Source: an uncultured Colwellia sp. (GTDB lineage: Bacteria > Pseudomonadota > Gammaproteobacteria > Enterobacterales > Alteromonadaceae). Taken from it: a stretch of DNA of 64,000 nt. Every line of letters starts with the position of its first letter. Positions within the stretch are counted from its first letter, which is position 1. The position numbers and the translations under genes were made by a program. The stretch lies in contig CAJXUN010000005.1 of NCBI GenBank assembly GCA_913061475.1, positions 62,001 to 126,000 of the forward strand, written 5' to 3'. Shown piece by piece: positions 36,388 through 48,811 of this stretch. The notes beneath the pieces are model-generated. The model did no database searches. It worked only from the letters and a program-made list of their open reading frames with translations, and was not told where the DNA came from.

Positions 36388-37914
36388 ATGATAATGGTGG
36401 TATTGCAAGTGTCGACAAGTTTAACACATCATGTTTATAAGGTTAATCAACTGCAGCGCTACGAAGCCGATGCAGCGCAAGTTATCGGCATTAGCTTGTG
36501 GGCGTTGATGCAACGAGCAGGAGCCGCTGTTTTTCAGCAGATACTAGATAAATTCCCTGATGCGCGCGAGCTAAAAATTATTTGTGGTAAAGGCAATAAT
36601 GGCGGCGATGGCTATATTATTGCGGCATTAGCGCATCAAGCGGGTTTGTCGGTAACGGTTGTTGTCAATGGAACGCGGGCATCAATTGTTGGTAATGCTC
36701 AACAAGCACTTAATCAACTTGACGAGTTACAGGTAAATGTTACTTTTTTTCAGGATGTTGAATTAATTCAGCAGGCTATTAAACGTTTTCGTGGAGATCT
36801 ACTCGTTGATTGTTTATTTGGTATTGGTTTCAACGGGTCTTTATCTCCGTCATATGTGCAATTAATAACAGAGATCAACAATACGTTATGTCCTCGGGTA
36901 TCTGTTGATGTACCTTCCGGGCTTAATGCTGATTTAGGTACGGTATCGACAGTAGCGGTCGAAGCCACGTTGACGGTAACATTAATTGCCTATAAACAAG
37001 GTTTATTAAGCGGACAAGCAGCGAATTATGTCGGCAATCTACAACTGGAAACATTAGGTACTAATCAAGCATTAGCTCAGTTAACTAAAGCAGTTGTTTT
37101 TTTTCAAAATGCGCAAAATCTACCGGTAGTAATAAAACGTCAACCTTGTAGTCATAAAGGCCATGTTGGACTGTTATTAGCGGTAGGTGGCAACCATGCT
37201 TATACTGGCGCAATTTGTTTAGCAGCCGAAGCCGCCTTGCGTTCCGGTGCCTCTCTGGTTAGTGTTTGTTGTCATGAAATGTCTAGAACAACCTTATTGA
37301 CCCGACGACCTGAGTTGATGATAGCGGCGAATTCAGCAAAAGCCTTGAGCCGCTCTTCAACGATAGAGAAAGCCAAAAGTATTATACTTGGACCTGGTTT
37401 AGGGCAAGATAGTTGGTCGTTAGCTTTATTTGATTTTGTGATGCAATTGCCGCAGCCTAAAATTATTGATGCTGATGCCCTAAGGTTGCTGGCCAAAAAA
37501 CCAATAAAAAATAACCAATGGGTATTAACTCCTCATCCGGGAGAAGCAGCAGATCTACTTGCTTGTTCGATCGCTGAGATCGAAGCGGACCGTTTTTCAG
37601 CCGTGAAAAAAATTGCTCTCCAATATGGTGGTGTATGCGTGCTTAAAGGCGCGGGTACATTGATATCTAATGGGAAAATCACTTGGGTTAACAGTACCGG
37701 TAATCCGGGAATGGCAAGTGGTGGTATGGGGGATGTACTCAGTGGTATCATTGGTGCGCTAATTTTACAAACAAGTGATATATTGAGTGCTGCACGCTTA
37801 GGTGTCTATATTCATGGCCTTGCAGCTGATATTATTACTCAAAAATACGGTCAAATAGGTTTGTTGGCGAGTGATTTATCGCCCGAAATTCAACGGCTAA
37901 TTAACCAATGGTAA
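36388..37914 (+). CDS. nnr: Bifunctional NAD(P)H-hydrate epimerase / ADP-dependent dehydratase
   Basis: A 508-residue fusion that repairs hydrated NADH and NADPH. N-terminal YjeF epimerase (about 15-225): GKGNNGGDGYIIAALA and VDCLFGIGFNG. C-terminal ribokinase-like dehydratase (about 235-505): GHVGLLLAVGG, GPGLGQDS, LTPHPGEAADLL and NPGMASGGMGDVLSG. Several start codons are possible (36388, 36394, GTG 36409); no ribosome site decides among them. First gene of the long nnr-to-purA run, E. coli order. Confidence 0.96.
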   Translation: MIMVVLQVSTSLTHHVYKVNQLQRYEADAAQVIGISLWALMQRAGAAVFQQILDKFPDARELKIICGKGNNGGDGYIIAALAHQAGLSVTVVVNGTRASIVGNAQQALNQLDELQVNVTFFQDVELIQQAIKRFRGDLLVDCLFGIGFNGSLSPSYVQLITEINNTLCPRVSVDVPSGLNADLGTVSTVAVEATLTVTLIAYKQGLLSGQAANYVGNLQLETLGTNQALAQLTKAVVFFQNAQNLPVVIKRQPCSHKGHVGLLLAVGGNHAYTGAICLAAEAALRSGASLVSVCCHEMSRTTLLTRRPELMIAANSAKALSRSSTIEKAKSIILGPGLGQDSWSLALFDFVMQLPQPKIIDADALRLLAKKPIKNNQWVLTPHPGEAADLLACSIAEIEADRFSAVKKIALQYGGVCVLKGAGTLISNGKITWVNSTGNPGMASGGMGDVLSGIIGALILQTSDILSAARLGVYIHGLAADIITQKYGQIGLLASDLSPEIQRLINQW

Positions 37915-37955
37915 TTACGCTATAGATGCGATACTTTAGAAGTAATAACGATATA

Positions 37956-38441
37956 ATGAATGATTTTACAACGAAAAAAAATTATATATTAGCAGATGAA
38001 CTGGCAACAATAGCCATGGGAAAGCAACTTGCTGATATTGTAAAAAAAGAGCTAAAACAAGGTGTTGTTGTTTTTCTCAATGGTGACCTTGGCGCAGGAA
38101 AAACCACATTAACGCGTGGGTTTGTTCAAGGAATGGGGCATATAGGTCATGTTAAAAGCCCAACCTATACCCTAGTTGAACCTTATGATTTACCTGATTG
38201 GCAAGTCTATCATTTTGACTTGTATCGTCTGGCAGACCCCGAAGAATTAGAATATATGGGCATCAGAGATTATTTTAACAGTAATAGCTGTAGCTTTATT
38301 GAGTGGCCAGAAAAAGGTCAGGGTATGCTACCTGAACCTGACGTCAGTATAGATTTAGCTTATCTTGATGAGCAGCGTCAAATTTCACTGCAGGCTAAAA
38401 GTGCTTTAGGTGAGCGCTTATTGTCCTATATAGAGCAATAG
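37956..38441 (+). CDS. tsaE: tRNA threonylcarbamoyladenosine ATPase TsaE
   Basis: A 161-residue P-loop ATPase that works with TsaB and TsaD to make t6A37. Walker A is GDLGAGKTTLTRGF; SPTYTLVEPY, HFDLYRLADPEEL and IEWPEKG are the family motifs. The ATG at 37956 gives the usual length; an ATG at 37926 would add ten residues and neither has a clear ribosome site. Between nnr and amiB as in E. coli. Confidence 0.95.
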   Translation: MNDFTTKKNYILADELATIAMGKQLADIVKKELKQGVVVFLNGDLGAGKTTLTRGFVQGMGHIGHVKSPTYTLVEPYDLPDWQVYHFDLYRLADPEELEYMGIRDYFNSNSCSFIEWPEKGQGMLPEPDVSIDLAYLDEQRQISLQAKSALGERLLSYIEQ

Positions 38442-38540
38442 ATAAAGTAATTATCTCTGCTCATTTCAGCATAGCGTTAAACAATATAATAATAATCAAA
38501 ATAACCGATAATATAAGTTATTTTAGGGGTACGAGATTCG

Positions 38541-39860
38541 ATGCGGTTAGCAAGTTTTGCAAATAAATTAGTGACTGTATTAATGCTTTGGCTGTGCTTA
38601 GCAAGTGTTGCTAACGCCAGTAACAGTATTGACAGTGTGCGGGTATGGCCTGCACCTGAAAATACCCGTATTGTTTTTGACTTAAGCCAAAAAGCTGATT
38701 TTAAGTATTTTTCTTTACAATCACCGCAACGCTTGGTGATAGATTTTAAAAATAGTAAAAATAATGCTGCCTTAATGTCGGCGATAAAAGCAGACCGCAG
38801 AGTAAAAAAAATTCGCACCAGCACGGCTAAAGAAAAAGGTGCAACTCGCCTAGTGCTTGAGTTGGCTGATGATTATCGAATCTCAGTATTTCCATTGGCG
38901 CCTGCTGGCCAATATGGTGATCGGCTTGTTATTGATCTTTATGATAAAAAAAGTCAACCCATTGCAACACACGATAATAGTCAAGGTAAGCGTGATATCG
39001 TTATTGCGATTGTCGCCGGTCATGGCGGAGAAGACCCTGGTTCCATCGGCCCAACTGGAACCTATGAAAAACGGGTTACTTTAAAGATTGCGCAAAAACT
39101 CGCTAAGCTTATTGATAACAAAGCGGGATTAAAAGCGGTAATGATCCGCAGTGGCGATTATTATGTTGATCTAAATCGTAAAACTGAATTAGCCAGAAAA
39201 TCTAAAGCCGATTTACTTATTTCCATTCACGCCGATGCCTTTACCTCGCCAAAGCCCAATGGCGCTTCTGTATTAGTACAAGCTACGCGCCGAGCTGACT
39301 CAGAATTTACTCGGTGGATACAAAACCGGGAAAAAAATTCAGAACTTTTAGGCGGTGCAGGCGAAACCATTAGAAAAACTAAGGATGACAACTTAGCCAT
39401 CGCCCTTGCTGATATGAAGAAAGAATATACTATGGCAAGTAGTTATGACTTTGCTGAGCATGTTGTTAAACAATTAAAAAAAGTAACAAAGTTACATAAA
39501 AAACGCCCTGAACGTTTGAGTTTAGCTGTTTTGAAGTCTTCAGATATACCGTCAGTGTTAATCGAAACTGGCTTTATTTCTAATCCGCAAGAAGAAAAAC
39601 GCTTAAACAATGCTCGGCATCAAGATAAATTAGCTAAAGCAATATACACCGCAGTTGATGATTACTTTTCTGGCAACCCACCTGATGGGACATTAATCGC
39701 AGCGATGCGTGTTCGCGAACATAAAATTAGCCGCGGGGAGTCACTATCTGTTGTCGCTCAACGCTATAAAGTTTCTGTTCGTCAGTTAAAGTCAGCCAAT
39801 AATCTTAAGTCCAATGTTGTTAGAATTGGCCAAACACTAAAAATACCACAAGCAGATTAA
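38541..39860 (+). CDS. amiB: N-acetylmuramoyl-L-alanine amidase AmiB type (AMIN, Amidase_3, LysM)
   Basis: A 439-residue periplasmic zinc amidase that splits septal peptidoglycan. Signal peptide 1-26; AMIN domain about 28-135; Amidase_3 about 150-375 with AGHGGEDPG (zinc His), the SIHADAF zinc His, and the catalytic Glu in LIETGFISN; a single LysM repeat at about 393-437 ([14 protein letters not shown]). EnvC, its known type of activator, is encoded at 12.1-13.3 kb. It is 7 bases ahead of mutL, so co-transcription is likely. Confidence 0.96.
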   Translation: MRLASFANKLVTVLMLWLCLASVANASNSIDSVRVWPAPENTRIVFDLSQKADFKYFSLQSPQRLVIDFKNSKNNAALMSAIKADRRVKKIRTSTAKEKGATRLVLELADDYRISVFPLAPAGQYGDRLVIDLYDKKSQPIATHDNSQGKRDIVIAIVAGHGGEDPGSIGPTGTYEKRVTLKIAQKLAKLIDNKAGLKAVMIRSGDYYVDLNRKTELARKSKADLLISIHADAFTSPKPNGASVLVQATRRADSEFTRWIQNREKNSELLGGAGETIRKTKDDNLAIALADMKKEYTMASSYDFAEHVVKQLKKVTKLHKKRPERLSLAVLKSSDIPSVLIETGFISNPQEEKRLNNARHQDKLAKAIYTAVDDYFSGNPPDGTLIAAMRVREHKISRGESLSVVAQRYKVSVRQLKSANNLKSNVVRIGQTLKIPQAD

Positions 39861-39867
39861 TCTACGC

Positions 39868-41802
39868 ATGAGCATAGCAATATTACCCGCTCGCCTGGCG
39901 AACCAAATAGCCGCAGGTGAAGTGGTTGAACGACCAGCTTCCGTTGTAAAAGAATTAGTTGAAAATAGCATTGATGCTGGCGCCACAACGATTAGGGTTG
40001 ATATAGAAAAGGGTGGTGCCAAGCGTATTCGTATTATTGATAATGGTAAGGGGATCGTAAAAGACGAGTTAGCTTTAGCATTGAGTCGACATGCCACGAG
40101 TAAAATTAAAGACCTTGATGATCTTGAAGCGATCAGTAGTTTAGGGTTTCGTGGTGAGGCGTTAGCCAGTATTAGTTCTGTTGCGCGTTTAACCTTAACA
40201 TCTAAACCAGAAGAACAAAGTTCTGCATGGCAAGCCAGTGCTGATGGTCGCGATATGGCTGTTGCGATTAAGCCGGCTGCCCATCCTGATGGTACCACTA
40301 TTGATGTTAGCGATTTATTTTTTAATACGCCGGCGCGCCGAAAATTTTTACGCACGGAAAAAACAGAATTTGCTCATATTGAAGAAGTGATCAAACGAAT
40401 TGCTTTAGCACATTTCGATATCAGCTTTGTGCTGACGCATAACCATAAAGTGGTTAAACAATTTCGTGTCGCGAATTCGTCAATTCAACGCAGTAAACGT
40501 GTTGCACAAGTGTGTGGCCAAAAATTTATTGATCATGCCATTGAAGTGGACTGCGAGCACGAAGGGCTGCATTTACATGGTTGGATTGCTCAGCCCAGTT
40601 TTTACCGTAATCAAAATGACTTAAGTTACAGTTATGTTAATGAAAGAATGATGCGTGACAAGTTGATTAATCATGCTATTCGTCAAGCTTATGCTGATCT
40701 ACTGCCCAGTGATGGTTATCCTGCATTTGTGTTATTTTTAAAGCTCGATTTTCGTGATGTGGATGTTAATGTTCATCCGGCCAAGCATGAAGTACGATTT
40801 CATCAAGGACGCTATGTCCATGATTTCATCTACTCAGTGTGCAACCGTGCTTTGCAAAATGAGTTATCTCTTAATATCGATAATAGCACCGGTGAAGTAT
40901 TAACCTCGGCGCATGATGATGAAACTCATCAGTCAGCTGATAATCAAAATAGCGATTTTGTAACGCCGTTAAAAACCAATACAATTAGCACTCAGCAAAA
41001 TTATCCCGCAGACCGCGTTGCGTCAGCTAATCAAGGTGAGCAGCGTTCAGTTCATTATACTGGCCAAAGCCGAGCACAACATTATTCAGCAAAAATTAAT
41101 CCGCAAGCGAGCAAAGCTTATAGCGATTTAATGACGCCATTAGCCATTGATGCTCAAATAACAGAACCTCAAGTAGCACAAACTTCAGAGCATATCTTGG
41201 CATCATCAATACCGACAACTGATGCATCGGTAATGCAAGATGAAGAGGCCAATTATACAAAAGTATTGTATTGGCAGGCGCCAAATTACCTGGTGTTTCA
41301 ACAACAACAAACATTGCGTTTATTGTCAGTAAAGAAAATTGATCTCATGCTCAGGCTGCAGACCGTTAAGCAACGTTGGCATGAAAAGCTTGTGAGTCAG
41401 CCGTTATTATTGCCGATAAAAATTAGTGTCAGTGAAAAAGTGGCGCAATTTGTCGAAATGAATACTCATCAGTTTCAACATATGGGGATGGAGATCCGAC
41501 AATTAAATAACCGCCAAATACAAGCGCGACAGTTTCCAGCTTTATTGAGAAATAAAGACGTAGCTAACAGTTTTGATAGATTAATTAAGCAGTTAAATGT
41601 CGAAAATTATAAAGGTGTACATTCAGAAATTGATTGGCAAATGGCCTTAGCAGAACTGATGTTAAGTGAGGAAACGAGTCAAGCACATGCATTACAAGTA
41701 TGGCGAAACGCTCAAAGTTATTTTAATTGTCAATTTGAACAGCAACTACGCTTGAATTCTGTCGCGATAGACCTCACATCTTCTATAAATCAGTTAAAGT
41801 AA
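39868..41802 (+). CDS. mutL: DNA mismatch repair protein MutL
   Basis: A 644-residue GHKL ATPase linking mismatch recognition by MutS to strand incision. N-terminal motifs: [22 protein letters not shown] and [10 protein letters not shown]; the [12 protein letters not shown] block closes the transducer domain. A variable linker covers about 345-455 and the dimerisation domain follows. The endonuclease signature DQHA-x2-E-x4-E is not seen, so the protein should be the MutH-dependent kind. Tightly between amiB and miaA. Confidence 0.97.
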   Translation: MSIAILPARLANQIAAGEVVERPASVVKELVENSIDAGATTIRVDIEKGGAKRIRIIDNGKGIVKDELALALSRHATSKIKDLDDLEAISSLGFRGEALASISSVARLTLTSKPEEQSSAWQASADGRDMAVAIKPAAHPDGTTIDVSDLFFNTPARRKFLRTEKTEFAHIEEVIKRIALAHFDISFVLTHNHKVVKQFRVANSSIQRSKRVAQVCGQKFIDHAIEVDCEHEGLHLHGWIAQPSFYRNQNDLSYSYVNERMMRDKLINHAIRQAYADLLPSDGYPAFVLFLKLDFRDVDVNVHPAKHEVRFHQGRYVHDFIYSVCNRALQNELSLNIDNSTGEVLTSAHDDETHQSADNQNSDFVTPLKTNTISTQQNYPADRVASANQGEQRSVHYTGQSRAQHYSAKINPQASKAYSDLMTPLAIDAQITEPQVAQTSEHILASSIPTTDASVMQDEEANYTKVLYWQAPNYLVFQQQQTLRLLSVKKIDLMLRLQTVKQRWHEKLVSQPLLLPIKISVSEKVAQFVEMNTHQFQHMGMEIRQLNNRQIQARQFPALLRNKDVANSFDRLIKQLNVENYKGVHSEIDWQMALAELMLSEETSQAHALQVWRNAQSYFNCQFEQQLRLNSVAIDLTSSINQLK

Positions 41803-41814
41803 CCTATTGCGATA

Positions 41815-42771
41815 ATGACTAACGTGGTAAACAAACAACACATCGACGCGAAACAGCCGCCAGTTATTTGTTTAATGGGGCCAACAGCCTCAGGAAAAAC
41901 AGCGTTAGCAATGGCGTTATATGATGCATTACCGTGCGATATTATCAGTGTTGATTCGGCGTTAGTTTTTAAAGGTATGGATATAGGGACAGCGAAGCCA
42001 ACAGCTAAAGAGCTAGCAGCATACCCTCATCAATTGATCGATATTAGAGATCCAAGTGAGAGTTATTCTGCTGCCGATTTTTGTCAAGATGCCCTCAAAG
42101 CTATAGCAAAAAGTCGTGCAAATGGCCGTATACCTTTATTGGTTGGTGGCACCATGATGTACTTTAAGAGCTTGATTGATGGGATTTCGCCACTACCAGA
42201 GGCTGATCAAAATATTCGTCAAGCAATAGCATTAGAGGCCGCCGATAAAGGCTGGCTAGCGATGCATGAAGAGTTACAAGCTTTTGACCCGGTTTCAGCC
42301 CAGCGTATTCATCCTAATGATCCGCAGCGACTTGCCCGTGCAATAGAGGTATACCGGATCACAGGTAATACTTTGACACAATTGACTGAAATAAAAGGTG
42401 ATAAAGTTGACGGAAATGTTTTACAGTTTGCAATAGCACCAAAAAATCGCAGTGATTTGCATGCACGTATTGAGTTACGCTTTAATCAAATGATAGCGCA
42501 AGACTTTAAACAGGAAGTTATTGCTTTAAAGCAAAGAGATGATTTACATCTTGACCTACCGGCAATTCGCTGTGTCGGCTATCGTCAAATGTGGCAGCAT
42601 TTAGCGGGTGACTATGATCATGATGAAATGATTTTTAAAGGTGTTTGTGCTACCCGTCAACTAGCAAAACGACAATTAACCTGGTTACGAAATTGGCAAA
42701 ATTTACATTGGTTGCACATGGAAGATGAAAATAATTTGCAAGTTATTTTATCGACAGTAAGCAAACTTTAA
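41815..42771 (+). CDS. miaA: tRNA dimethylallyltransferase
   Basis: A 318-residue enzyme adding the dimethylallyl group to A37 of tRNAs reading U-starting codons. Motifs: P-loop [50 protein letters not shown] and the late GYRQMWQHL and [15 protein letters not shown]. Just after mutL and 114 bases ahead of hfq, the classic mutL-miaA-hfq order. Confidence 0.97.
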   Translation: MTNVVNKQHIDAKQPPVICLMGPTASGKTALAMALYDALPCDIISVDSALVFKGMDIGTAKPTAKELAAYPHQLIDIRDPSESYSAADFCQDALKAIAKSRANGRIPLLVGGTMMYFKSLIDGISPLPEADQNIRQAIALEAADKGWLAMHEELQAFDPVSAQRIHPNDPQRLARAIEVYRITGNTLTQLTEIKGDKVDGNVLQFAIAPKNRSDLHARIELRFNQMIAQDFKQEVIALKQRDDLHLDLPAIRCVGYRQMWQHLAGDYDHDEMIFKGVCATRQLAKRQLTWLRNWQNLHWLHMEDENNLQVILSTVSKL

Positions 42772-42884
42772 ACATTGATGTATAATTAAAATAGTTGTGC
42801 ATTAACCAACTAGTTTTATTGAATAATTTTAATAAAATAATTGAATATTTAACTTTACCTAAAAATAACAAAAGGGGCCAAATA

Positions 42885-43148
42885 ATGGCAAAGGGGCAAT
42901 CTTTACAAGACCCATTTTTGAATGCGTTACGTCGTGATCGTATTCCAGTAGCAATTTACTTAGTTAATGGCATTAAACTACAAGGGCAAGTAGAGTCATT
43001 TGATCAATTTGTAATTTTACTTAAAAATACCGTTAGCCAAATGGTTTATAAGCACGCTATTTCTACAGTCGTGCCAGCGCGAGCAGTATCTACTATGCCA
43101 GCCCCACAAGCCAATCAACCCGGCTACAATCAGGATTCAGAAGATTAA
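42885..43148 (+). CDS. hfq: RNA chaperone Hfq
   Basis: An 87-residue Sm-like protein forming a hexamer that pairs small RNAs with mRNAs. The Sm core is complete: [35 protein letters not shown] (split: [10 protein letters not shown]), FVILLKN and [14 protein letters not shown]. The C-terminal tail is shorter than in E. coli. The ATG at 42885 follows AAGGGG; the frame is open upstream, but that part has no family similarity. Confidence 0.97.
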   Translation: MAKGQSLQDPFLNALRRDRIPVAIYLVNGIKLQGQVESFDQFVILLKNTVSQMVYKHAISTVVPARAVSTMPAPQANQPGYNQDSED

Positions 43149-43181
43149 TGGCAAAAGCTAGTATTGTATGGAGTCGCTCAT

Positions 43182-44468
43182 TTGTTTGATAGGTATCAAG
43201 CAGGTGAGCAGGCGATACTTGTTCATTTAGATTTCCCAGATGATAACACCCGAGAGGACCTACAAGAGTTCGAAATGCTTGTAGATTCTGCTGGGATAAC
43301 CGCGTTAAATACGATTACAGGTAAACGCGATACCCCGCACCCTAAATATTTTGCAGGTACAGGTAAAGCGCAAGAAGTTGCAGATGCTGTACGTATGTTT
43401 GATGCAAATATTGTCTTATTTAATCATAGCTTATCGCCATCACAGGAAAAAAATATTGAAGCACTCTGTGAATGTAGAGTAGTTGATCGCACAACACTTA
43501 TTTTAGATATTTTTGCCCAACGGGCACGAACGCACGAGGGCAAATTACAAGTTGAGCTGGCACAGTTACGTCATATTAGTACGCGGCTAATACGTGGTTG
43601 GACACACTTAGAGCGTCAAAAAGGTGGTATCGGCTTACGCGGACCCGGTGAAACTCAACTTGAAACCGATAGACGGTTATTGCGTGAGCGTATGGTTAAT
43701 ATTCGCAAACGTTTAGCAAAAGTTGAAAAGCAAAGACAGCAGGGGCGTCGTGCGAGAAATCGCGCCGAGATCCCAACTGTTTCTTTAGTTGGCTATACCA
43801 ATGCTGGTAAATCAACACTATTCAATAAAATTACACAAGCTGACGTTTATGCAGCTGACCAATTATTTGCTACTTTAGATCCTACGTTACGAAAAATAGA
43901 GGTGGATGACGTTGGCCGTGTAATTCTTGCAGATACTGTCGGTTTTATTCGACATTTACCTCATGATTTAGTTGCCGCGTTTAAAGCAACGCTGACTGAA
44001 ACAAGAGAAGCAGAGTTATTACTACATGTTATTGATATTTCTGATGAGCGACGAAGTGAAAATATTGAACAAGTGGAAGAAGTACTGAAAGAAATTGAAG
44101 CGGGCGATGTACCACAATTACTCATTTGCAATAAAATCGACCTATTAGATGATGTTGAACCAAGAATTGATCGTGACGACCAAGGTTTGCCGATTCGTGT
44201 TTGGCTGTCAGCACAACAGGGTATTGGTATTGAACTATTATTTCAAGCACTTGCAGAGCGATTAGGTAAACAAATAGTTAAGCATCTACTTTGCTTACCG
44301 CCCAGCGCAGGTAAGCTGCGTGGTCAACTTTATCAGTTAAATTGTATAACAAACGAACGTTATGATGAACAGGGAAACTGTTTAATGGAGATAAAATTAC
44401 CCATTAGAGAGTGGAATCAGTTATTAAAACAAGACGAAACAGAAATAGAGCACTTTATTCAAACTTAA
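43182..44468 (+). CDS. hflX: Ribosome-associated GTPase HflX
   Basis: A 428-residue GTPase that rescues stalled ribosomes. Motifs: HPKYFAGTGKA, the GIGLRGPGETQLETDRR glycine-rich segment, G1 GYTNAGKST, G3 DTVGFIRHLP and G4 CNKIDLL. No ATG fits: the TTG at 43182 is chosen because GGAG lies 8 bases upstream and the protein then begins as in E. coli (MFDRYxAGEQA). A TTG at 43164 is the only other in-frame option. It is 33 bases after hfq. Confidence 0.95.
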   Translation: MFDRYQAGEQAILVHLDFPDDNTREDLQEFEMLVDSAGITALNTITGKRDTPHPKYFAGTGKAQEVADAVRMFDANIVLFNHSLSPSQEKNIEALCECRVVDRTTLILDIFAQRARTHEGKLQVELAQLRHISTRLIRGWTHLERQKGGIGLRGPGETQLETDRRLLRERMVNIRKRLAKVEKQRQQGRRARNRAEIPTVSLVGYTNAGKSTLFNKITQADVYAADQLFATLDPTLRKIEVDDVGRVILADTVGFIRHLPHDLVAAFKATLTETREAELLLHVIDISDERRSENIEQVEEVLKEIEAGDVPQLLICNKIDLLDDVEPRIDRDDQGLPIRVWLSAQQGIGIELLFQALAERLGKQIVKHLLCLPPSAGKLRGQLYQLNCITNERYDEQGNCLMEIKLPIREWNQLLKQDETEIEHFIQT

Positions 44469-44534
44469 CAGACTGATATATTAGATTGTTTATATAGCAG
44501 TTAGCGCATTCATTTTTTTATAGCGGAGATTACC

Positions 44535-45683
44535 ATGGCGTGGAATGAACCGGGGAATAACGAAAAAGATCCCTGGAAAAATAAAGGTGGCAAAAACCAA
44601 GGTCCACCTGACTTAGACGATTTATTAAAAGATATTGGCAATAAATTTGGCGGTATTTTTGGCGGCAAAAATTCAGGAGGCGGCTCTGGAAAAAGTTTTT
44701 CTAGTATCGGCATCATGGTATTGCTTGTTGTTGCTATTTTGGTCTACGCCTTTAACGGTTTTTATACCATTAAAGAGGCTGAGAAAGGCATCGTTTTACG
44801 CTTTGGTCAATATGCCGGCATGATTGAACCGGGCTTAAGCTGGAAATGGACATTCGTTGACCGTATTATTCCCGTTGATATGCAAACTACACGTAACCTT
44901 CCTTCGTCAGGCTTTATGCTTACGAAAGATGAGAACGTGGTGCGCGTAGAGATGGAAATTCAATACCGTGTTGTTGATGCCCGTAACTACATTTTTAGTG
45001 TCACTAATGCTGACGAAAGTTTAAGTGAATCGCTTGATAGTGCTTTACGTTATGTCATTGGTCACGAAAACATGGATGCTATTTTAACCAGTGGCCGTGA
45101 AGAAGTGCGCCAATCGGTCTGGCAAGAGCTAGAAAAAATCATTGAACCTTATAACCTAGGTTTGATCATCGTCGATGTTAACTTCAAGGATGCTCGTCCT
45201 CCTGAAGAAGTAAAAGATGCTTTCGATGATGCGATTGCAGCACAAGAAGATGAAGTACGCTTCTTACGTGAAGCTGAAGCTTATGCCAGAGGCATTGAAC
45301 CGCGTGCTCGTGGACGTGTTAAACGTTTAGAGCAAGAAGCTTTGGCGTATAAGTCACAAATATTGCTCGATGCAGAAGGTGATGTAGCACGTTTTAACAA
45401 GTTGCTACCTGAGTATCAAGCAGCGCCTGCAGTAACTCGTCAGCGTATGTATATTAAGTCAATGGAAAACGTTTATAGTAACACCAGTAAAGTTATGGTG
45501 GATGTAGACGGCGGTAATAATATGATTTACCTACCGTTAGACAAAATTATGCAACAACAATCTGGCGGTCAACGCAGCACTCAGCAGCAATCACCAACGA
45601 TGAATCAACCGTCAACGAATAACAATACGTCACCAACGTTATCCGGCGGCCGTAGTGATCGTTTCAATAATGGGAGAGGTTAA
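44535..45683 (+). CDS. hflK: FtsH modulator HflK
   Basis: A 382-residue SPFH/prohibitin-domain membrane protein. The N-terminal cytoplasmic tail is Gly/Asn/Lys rich, a single helix lies at about 56-75, and the periplasmic SPFH domain follows (FYTIKEAEKGIVLRFG, then the DARPPEEVKDAFDDA region). The C-terminus is Gln/Ser/Asn rich. With HflC it forms a large cage around FtsH. hflC starts 3 bases later. Confidence 0.97.
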   Translation: MAWNEPGNNEKDPWKNKGGKNQGPPDLDDLLKDIGNKFGGIFGGKNSGGGSGKSFSSIGIMVLLVVAILVYAFNGFYTIKEAEKGIVLRFGQYAGMIEPGLSWKWTFVDRIIPVDMQTTRNLPSSGFMLTKDENVVRVEMEIQYRVVDARNYIFSVTNADESLSESLDSALRYVIGHENMDAILTSGREEVRQSVWQELEKIIEPYNLGLIIVDVNFKDARPPEEVKDAFDDAIAAQEDEVRFLREAEAYARGIEPRARGRVKRLEQEALAYKSQILLDAEGDVARFNKLLPEYQAAPAVTRQRMYIKSMENVYSNTSKVMVDVDGGNNMIYLPLDKIMQQQSGGQRSTQQQSPTMNQPSTNNNTSPTLSGGRSDRFNNGRG

Positions 45684-45686
45684 GCC

Positions 45687-46571
45687 ATGAAAAATTTTCT
45701 ATTGGCAGTAATTGCCCTATTACTTGTGCTGACAGTTTCTTCTGTTTTTGTGGTTTTTGAAGGCCAACGTGGTATCGTTTTTCAATTTTCAAAAATTACC
45801 CGTGATAGTGAAACGGGTAACATGAAAGTGTATGAGCCGGGTTTACATTTTAAGTTTCCATTTATTAACACGGTTCGTAAAATTGATGCTCGTATTCAGA
45901 CCTTGGATGAAGCGCCCGATCGTTTCGTAACCTCTGAAAAGAAAGATTTAATGGTCGATTCATTTGTTAAATGGCGTATCGTTGATTTTTCTACTTACTA
46001 CCTTCGTACGTCAGGTTCAATTGAAAATGCTCGAGCGTTATTGAAGCAGAAAGTCAATAATGGTTTACGTACTGAATTTGGTAATCGCACGATAAAAGAA
46101 ATCGTTTCAGGTGATCGAGACGAGATCATGGCACAAGCCTTAGAAAGTGCGGCAAGTAGCCGTGAAGACTTAGGTATTGATGTCATTGATGTCCGTATTA
46201 AAGCGATTAACCTGCCTACCGAAGTGAGTAACTCAATATACGAGCGTATGCGTGCTGAACGTACTGCTGTGGCGAAAGAACATCGTTCTAAAGGTCAAGA
46301 GCAAGCGGAAATTATTCGCGCTACCATAGATGCGAAAGTTACCGTGATGCTAGCAACAGCGCAGAAAAATGCACAAGAAATTCGTGGTGAAGGTGATGCG
46401 TCTGCAGCAAAAGTTTATGCTGATTCATATAGCCAAGATGCAGAATTCTATAACTTTTATCGTAGTTTAGAAGCTTATGAGAAAAGCTTTAGCTCTAAGA
46501 GTGATATCTTAGTGGTTAAGCCTGACAGCGACTTTTTTAATTACTTAAAAGATGCTAAGAAAGCTAAATAG
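45687..46571 (+). CDS. hflC: FtsH modulator HflC
   Basis: A 294-residue SPFH-domain partner of HflK with an N-terminal membrane helix (about 3-24) and the prohibitin core (FVVFEGQRGIVFQF, then the MRAERTAVAKEHRSKGQEQ stretch). Co-translated with hflK. A terminator hairpin follows. Confidence 0.97.
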   Translation: MKNFLLAVIALLLVLTVSSVFVVFEGQRGIVFQFSKITRDSETGNMKVYEPGLHFKFPFINTVRKIDARIQTLDEAPDRFVTSEKKDLMVDSFVKWRIVDFSTYYLRTSGSIENARALLKQKVNNGLRTEFGNRTIKEIVSGDRDEIMAQALESAASSREDLGIDVIDVRIKAINLPTEVSNSIYERMRAERTAVAKEHRSKGQEQAEIIRATIDAKVTVMLATAQKNAQEIRGEGDASAAKVYADSYSQDAEFYNFYRSLEAYEKSFSSKSDILVVKPDSDFFNYLKDAKKAK

Positions 46572-46596
46572 TCTTTAGTGTTAGGTCGGTATATTG

Positions 46597-46627
46597 AAAA
46601 GCCATGACACTGTCATGGCTTTTTTAT
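46597..46627 (+). terminator. Terminator after hflKC
   Basis: Inverted repeat AAAAGCCATGA / TCATGGCTTTT followed by six T residues, about 25 bases after the hflC stop. The small DUF2065 gene and purA follow it. Confidence 0.85.
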
Positions 46628-46678
46628 TTTTAAAATCAAATATATCGACGTTGATTGGCAAAAAATATCAGGTGAAAA

Positions 46679-46864
46679 ATGTTATCTACATTACTTATGG
46701 CAGTAGCTATTGCCCTTATCATTGAAGGTTTAATTCCCGCGCTGTTTCCGAATAAATGGCGAGCTTATGTTTTAAAATTGGCCAATGAGCCGGTTAGTGC
46801 TATTCGTCAAATTGGGATTTTTTTGGTATTCATCGGCCTCTTACTGTTTTGGCTGGTAAATTAA
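46679..46864 (+). CDS. yjeT: DUF2065 small membrane protein YjeT
   Basis: A 61-residue protein with two hydrophobic helices (about 3-22 and 43-60) around a short basic loop with EGLIPALFPNKWR. DUF2065 proteins sit between hflC and purA in many gammaproteobacteria, as here. Function is unknown. Confidence 0.92.
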   Translation: MLSTLLMAVAIALIIEGLIPALFPNKWRAYVLKLANEPVSAIRQIGIFLVFIGLLLFWLVN

Positions 46865-46969
46865 TTCCTTTGCTAACTCTGCACTATTACTCACTTTTTT
46901 TTTATCGCGCTAAAAATCAACAATTATTGCTTGGACTCAATATTGATATTTGATAGAATCCCCGCCTAA

Positions 46970-48289
<1,320 letters not shown>

Positions 48290-48317
48290 CTAAATTTCAC
48301 CGTTTTCATAACGTTTT

Positions 48318-48345
48318 AAAAACCACCTTTTACGGTGGTTTTTTT
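48318..48345 (+). terminator. Terminator of purA
   Basis: Stem AAAAACCACC / GGTGGTTTTT with a TTTTAC loop and a following T run, about 30 bases after the purA stop. Confidence 0.9.
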
Positions 48346-48532
48346 ATTTCTAAAATTGCTTGATTATTCAAGACGAAGTTCTCTAAATTTTATCAAAAAT
48401 AATTCAAAAAAATAGATACTACCCGTGTTATTTCTTATGCCTAAATTAAGCTGGTATAACTAACATTAAGTGAACTGCGGCGAAATTCTGTTATCTGCAA
48501 TGAAATGAACCAAAGAGGGCTACTTTGATAAG

Positions 48533-48644
48533 TAAAACGGCCGTTTTAAACTAAAGTTTTATAATTAGGCGAGGCAAGAGAGAACAATCGCTTCCAAGGC
48601 TCATTTCCAAATGAATACTTAATACATTATGCTGAATATTCAGC
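48533..48644. other. Palindromes in the 558-base gap between purA and maeB
   Basis: The gap from 48290 to 48847 has no convincing gene. Besides the purA terminator it contains a perfect 16-base palindrome TAAAACGGCCGTTTTA (48533-48548) and a perfect 14-base palindrome GCTGAATATTCAGC (48631-48644). Either could be a protein-binding site or a remnant of an intergenic repeat; their role is unknown. Confidence 0.4.
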
Positions 48645-48785
48645 TAAGTAATGTGAAATATGAAACAGCTAACGCTATATTATTTATAGCTTGTAGCGAA
48701 TTAATATATACAAAACAGCTTGAAATTAGCAGGCGCATTGCAATACCATATAAAACAATGATAATGAATATAAACACCATGAATT

Positions 48786-48811
48786 GTTGCAGATGCAACA
48801 TTTAGTGCAAC
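48786..48811. promoter_or_regulatory. TGCAAC half-site cluster before maeB
   Basis: GTTGCA-GA-TGCAAC is a perfect inverted repeat, and a further TGCAAC follows exactly 12 bases downstream. The cluster ends 36 bases before the maeB ATG, a usual position for an operator. The cognate regulator is not identified. Confidence 0.4.

Noticed and set aside
42795-42884. Upstream extension of the hfq frame
   Set aside because: The added residues have no Hfq similarity and a good ribosome site stands before the ATG at 42885.
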